NCBI GenBank assembly: GCA_028283855.1
Contig: JAPWJX010000005.1
Coordinates: 62,001-126,000, forward strand
Length of the DNA stretch: 64,000 nt
Reading direction: 5' to 3'
Origin: Verrucomicrobium sp.
GTDB lineage: Bacteria > Verrucomicrobiota > Verrucomicrobiia > Methylacidiphilales > GAS474
Shown: positions 61,035 to 64,000 of the stretch, piece by piece
Numbering within the stretch: the first letter of the stretch is position 1
Layout of the letters: each line of letters starts with the position of its first letter
Notes under the pieces: generated by a model
The model's database searches: none
What the model was told of the DNA's origin: nothing
The model's input: the letters and a program-made list of their open reading frames with translations, nothing else
Translations under genes and position numbers: made by a program

Positions 61035-61739
61035 ATGGCCGAAAATACCGAAGCTTCCCAGACTCCCCAGCCCGCCGCTCCCGCGCCCACTCCCGCTCCC
61101 GCGCGCGAAGAGGGACATCAGCCGCAGCAGCCGCAACAGAGCGGTGGCGGATACCGCGGCCCCCGCGGCAACGGCCCCGGCGGCCGTCGCGGCCCCGGCG
61201 GTCGCCGCCCCCGCAACGACAATCGCCAGCCCGCCGAGGGCATGAGCGACCTGTCGGACAAGGTCGTCCACATCAACCGCTGCTCCAAGGTCGTCAAAGG
61301 CGGCCGCCGTTTCAGCTTCAGCGCCCTCGTCGTCGTCGGCGATAAGAAGGGGAAGGTTGGCATCGGTTTCGGCAAGGCCAACGAAGTGGCTGATTGCGTC
61401 CGCAAGGCCACGGAAAACGCCCGCCGCAACATGGAGCCCATCGCCCTCAAGGACGGCACCATCCCCCACGAGGTGTTCGGCACCTTCGACGGCGGCAAGG
61501 TGCTTCTCAAGCCCGCCTCCCAGGGTACCGGCCTCATCGCCGGTTCCTCCGTCCGCGCCGTCATCGAGCTGGCCGGCGTGAAGGACGTGCTGACCAAGTC
61601 CCTCGGCTCCGACAACCCCTACAACGTCGTCAAGGCCACCCTCGACGCCCTGCGCCAGCTCCGCACTCGGGAGACCATCTTCCAGCTGCGTGGCAAGCCT
61701 GTCCGCCAGAAGAAGGCGGAGGTTGCCGTGGCCGCCTAA
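61035..61739 (+). CDS. rpsE: 30S ribosomal protein S5 with long disordered N-terminus
   Basis: 234 residues against about 165. The core starts near residue 70 ([20 protein letters not shown]) and is complete ([36 protein letters not shown]). The first about 70 residues are Pro/Ala/Gln then Gly/Arg-rich ([18 protein letters not shown]). Next gene is rplO; rpmD (L30) is missing. Confidence 0.98.
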   Translation: MAENTEASQTPQPAAPAPTPAPAREEGHQPQQPQQSGGGYRGPRGNGPGGRRGPGGRRPRNDNRQPAEGMSDLSDKVVHINRCSKVVKGGRRFSFSALVVVGDKKGKVGIGFGKANEVADCVRKATENARRNMEPIALKDGTIPHEVFGTFDGGKVLLKPASQGTGLIAGSSVRAVIELAGVKDVLTKSLGSDNPYNVVKATLDALRQLRTRETIFQLRGKPVRQKKAEVAVAA

Positions 61740-61765
61740 GCAACACCTAGACAGAGATAAGAACT

Positions 61766-62242
61766 ATGCGACTTCACCAACTCAAGCCCCGTCCCGGCGC
61801 GCGCCACCGTATCAAGCGCCTCGGCTGCGGCGAAAGCTCCGGCCACGGTAAGACCAGCGGCAAGGGCCACAAGGGCCAGAAAGCCCGCTCCGGCGGCAGC
61901 ATCCGCCTCGGCTTCGAAGGCGGCCAGATGCCCCTCATCCGCCGTATCCCCAAGCGCGGCTTCAACAACACCGATTTCGCCACCGTCTACGCCCCCGTGA
62001 ACGTCGGCGACCTGGAGAAGCTCTCCGCCGCCGAAGTGAACGAGAAAGCCCTGCGCGCCGCGGGCCTCGTCAACGGCAACTGGGACGGCGTCAAGATCCT
62101 GGGCACGGGAGAACTTAAAAAGAAGCTCGCCGTTACCGTCCACGCCATCAGCGAGGGCGCCCGCAAGAAGATCGAGGCTGCGGGAGGCACCGTCACCCTT
62201 CTGGAAAAGAAGGTGGCTGCCCCGAAGGCCAAGAAAGTCTAA
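61766..62242 (+). CDS. rplO: 50S ribosomal protein L15
   Basis: 158 residues. RLHQLKPRPGARHRIKRLGC, GHGKTSGKGHKGQKARSGGS, RLGFEGGQMPLIRRIPKRGF are standard. Last ribosomal gene before the secY terminator. Confidence 0.99.
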   Translation: MRLHQLKPRPGARHRIKRLGCGESSGHGKTSGKGHKGQKARSGGSIRLGFEGGQMPLIRRIPKRGFNNTDFATVYAPVNVGDLEKLSAAEVNEKALRAAGLVNGNWDGVKILGTGELKKKLAVTVHAISEGARKKIEAAGGTVTLLEKKVAAPKAKKV

Positions 62243-62250
62243 GCCCGGGC

Positions 62251-62279
62251 CTAAAAGCCCTAAAAAGCCGTAAAAAGCG
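62251..62279 (+). repeat. Three short repeats with A-tracts phased at 10 bp
   Basis: CTAAAAGCC, CTAAAAAGCC and GTAAAAAGCG follow one another (62251-62279), giving A-tracts at 10-base steps, a spacing that bends DNA. Confidence 0.6.
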
Positions 62280-62309
62280 CCGTCCTCATAAAGGACGGCG
62301 CGCTTTTTT
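62277..62309 (+). terminator. Strong intrinsic terminator directly before secY
   Basis: GCGCCGTCCT (62277-62286) and AGGACGGCGC (62292-62301) form a perfect 10-bp stem with 5-base loop, then GC and six T. It ends 6 bases before the secY ATG, so it is a terminator of the ribosomal unit or an attenuator for secY. Confidence 0.88.
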
Positions 62310-62315
62310 GAAGAT

Positions 62316-63806
62316 ATGCTCTCCGCGTTCGCCAATAGCTTCAAGATTCCCGAACTTCGCCAGCGAATCCTGTTCACTCTGGCCGTCATTGTCGTCGTCC
62401 GTATCGGGGCGGCCATTCCTTGCCCGGGAGTGAATCCCCACGTCCTTGGCGAGTTCTTCTCCAAGGTCGTCGACCAGCAGGCGCAAGGCTCGGTCATTGG
62501 CATGTTTAACCTCTTCTCCGGCGGCGCGCTGGAGAACTGCGCTATCTTCTCCCTGGGCGTCATGCCCTACATCAGCGCCAGCATCATGATGCAGCTGCTC
62601 ACGGCGGTCATTCCTTCCTTGGGCAAGATGGCCCGCGAGGACGGCGGCCGTCAGAAGATCAGTCAATATTCCCGCGTCATGACCCTCGGCCTTTGCCTGG
62701 TCCAGGGCTACCTCCTGGCCCTCGGCTTCGAAAAGCCGGAAAGCATCCCCTTCCTGCACGGCATCAGCGGCGTCATCGACCGTCTGGGCGTTCCCCTTGT
62801 TTCCGATCCGGGATGGGTCTTCCGCATCCTCACCGTTCTCTCCCTGACCACCGGCACCATGGTCCTCATGTGGCTAGGCGAGCAGATCACGGACAAAGGC
62901 ATCGGCAACGGCGTCTCCCTCATCATCGCCATCGGCATCGTTGCCCGCCTGCCGGCCGCCCTCCTTCAGGGCTGGGAAAAGCTCACCACTTCCGGTGCTG
63001 GAGGTATCTACCTTATCGTCCTCCTTCTGGCCTTCCTTTTTGGCGTCATCGCCGCCACCGTGGCCATGACGCAGGGGCTTCGGAAAATCATCGTTCAATA
63101 CGCCAAGCAAGTTCGCGGCAACAAGGTCTACGGCGGCCAGGCCGCCTTCCTGCCGTTGAAGGTGAACTACGCGGGCGTCATGCCCATCATCTTCGCCCAG
63201 GCCATCCTTCTTTTCCCCTCGGTCATTCTTAACCTGCTCTTCCCGCAGCAGGGGTGGGCCATTCAGCTGGCGCAGAGCCTGAGCGTGGGCTGGCTCCACT
63301 ACACCTTGTCCGCGCTGATGATCCTCTTCTTCTCCTACTTCTGGGTCGCCACGCAGTTCAATGCGGTGCAGATCGCCGACGATTTGAAGAAGCACGGCGG
63401 GTTTATTCCCGGCGTCCGCCCCGGACAGGCCACGGCTGATTTCCTGGATTACACCATGACACGCCTCACCCTGGCCGGCGCCATCTTCCTGGCCGTTCTG
63501 GCGGTGCTGCCCATGCTCATTCAGAGCACCTTGCAGATCCCCGCCATCACGGCGCAGTTCTTCGGCGGCACCAGCCTCCTCATCATGGTCGGTGTCGTCC
63601 TGGACACGATGCGCCAGACGGAGACCTACCTGCTGCAGCGCCACTACGACGGCTTCCTCAAGAAAGGGCGCATCAAGGCCGGAGGCCGCACCTACGGCCC
63701 GGCGCAGGCTACCGGCCCCGCTTTGGCCAGCGGCTCCATGCTCTGGCTCTATGTCTGCATCGCCGTGTTGGCCATCGCCGGCATCACGCTCAGCCTCGTC
63801 AAGTGA
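62316..63806 (+). CDS. secY: Protein translocase subunit SecY
   Basis: 496 residues, ten membrane spans. Start MLSAFANSFKIPELRQRILF, later GMFNLFSGGALENCAIFSLG VMPYISASIMMQLL, LGEQITDKGIGNGVSLIIAI, and HGGFIPGVRPGQATADFLD near the C-terminus. It forms the Sec channel. Somewhat longer than E. coli SecY (443). No adk follows; map overlaps by 4 bases. Confidence 0.98.
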   Translation: MLSAFANSFKIPELRQRILFTLAVIVVVRIGAAIPCPGVNPHVLGEFFSKVVDQQAQGSVIGMFNLFSGGALENCAIFSLGVMPYISASIMMQLLTAVIPSLGKMAREDGGRQKISQYSRVMTLGLCLVQGYLLALGFEKPESIPFLHGISGVIDRLGVPLVSDPGWVFRILTVLSLTTGTMVLMWLGEQITDKGIGNGVSLIIAIGIVARLPAALLQGWEKLTTSGAGGIYLIVLLLAFLFGVIAATVAMTQGLRKIIVQYAKQVRGNKVYGGQAAFLPLKVNYAGVMPIIFAQAILLFPSVILNLLFPQQGWAIQLAQSLSVGWLHYTLSALMILFFSYFWVATQFNAVQIADDLKKHGGFIPGVRPGQATADFLDYTMTRLTLAGAIFLAVLAVLPMLIQSTLQIPAITAQFFGGTSLLIMVGVVLDTMRQTETYLLQRHYDGFLKKGRIKAGGRTYGPAQATGPALASGSMLWLYVCIAVLAIAGITLSLVK

Positions 63807-64000
63807 TTTCGATCAAGCAAGGCGCGGAAATCGACGGGATGCGGCGCAGCGGCGCCGCCGTCGGCGCTATCCTTGAAAAAGTCGCCGCCGTTCTGGAGCC
63901 CGGTATGACGACCCGCGAGGTCGACTCCTTCGCCGCCGAGCAGATCCGCGCGGCCGGCGCGCGCAGCGCTTTCCTTAACTACCGCGGCTTCCCCGGAAAT
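63803..64000 (+). CDS. map: Methionine aminopeptidase type I, N-terminal part
   Basis: 66 residues to the window edge from GTG at 63803 (GTGA overlap with the secY stop). IKQGAEIDGMRRSGAAVGAI and the C-terminal part FLNYRGFPGN match type I enzymes. It removes N-terminal Met from nascent proteins; metal ligands lie beyond the window. Confidence 0.92.
   Translation, partial: MISIKQGAEIDGMRRSGAAVGAILEKVAAVLEPGMTTREVDSFAAEQIRAAGARSAFLNYRGFPGN

Noticed and set aside
1-64000. CRISPR arrays, insertion sequences, integrases, phage genes
   Set aside because: No regularly spaced repeats, transposase or integrase motifs were seen on either strand.

Overview
This is a GC-rich, gene-dense bacterial window from a motile, probably diderm organism. 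Secreted carbohydrate enzymes of the sialate O-acetylesterase and glycoside hydrolase type, loss of the L30 gene, an atypical S14 and many translation starts without Shine-Dalgarno sites suggest the PVC superphylum, most likely Verrucomicrobiota. That placement is an inference from gene content; no 16S gene is present.

Regions. (1) 1-10420: a carbohydrate island. A leftward operon encodes a large exo-glucosaminidase-like GH2 enzyme with discoidin domains (frameshifted as given), a sialate O-acetylesterase, a YhcH-family sugar protein and a sodium/solute symporter (cut by the window edge). It diverges from two tandem secreted TIM-barrel hydrolase-like paralogues, followed by a GntR/FadR-type regulator. 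(2) 10421-16066: single genes and small units: an orphan HigA antitoxin-like regulator, tRNA-Thr(UGU), an MntR-like metal regulator with two candidate operators, a lipoprotein, a PAP2 phosphatase with an altered catalytic residue, a superoxide dismutase / secreted protein / carbonic anhydrase operon, a pterin dehydratase and a zinc-ribbon protein. (3) 16067-48618: an almost complete flagellar locus on the plus strand. The first unit, flgB to the motB-linked orf, covers rod, MS ring, C ring, export apparatus, hook, sigma-28 and stator. The second, flgF to the HDOD gene, covers distal rod, P and L rings, hook-filament junction, FliW/CsrA and CheD. Each unit starts behind a well-matched sigma-54 promoter, and both promoters have GGGAA-N5-TTCCC dyads about 110-145 bp upstream of the predicted start. 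Flagellin, fliD, flhF and flhG are not in the window. (4) 48619-64000: a fused str/S10/spc ribosomal protein cluster from rpsL to map. It lacks tuf, rpmD and adk at their usual places, has an extra envelope-type gene between rpsS and rplV, and has a strong intrinsic terminator directly before secY.

Two conserved genes, GH2 and rpsS, each carry one extra base. rpsS is essential, so sequence error is the simplest explanation for it and perhaps for both. The best candidates for undescribed biology are the paired sigma-54 upstream dyads, the second FlgD-like hook-assembly protein, the gene inserted in the S10 operon, and the secY attenuator-like element with phased A-tracts.
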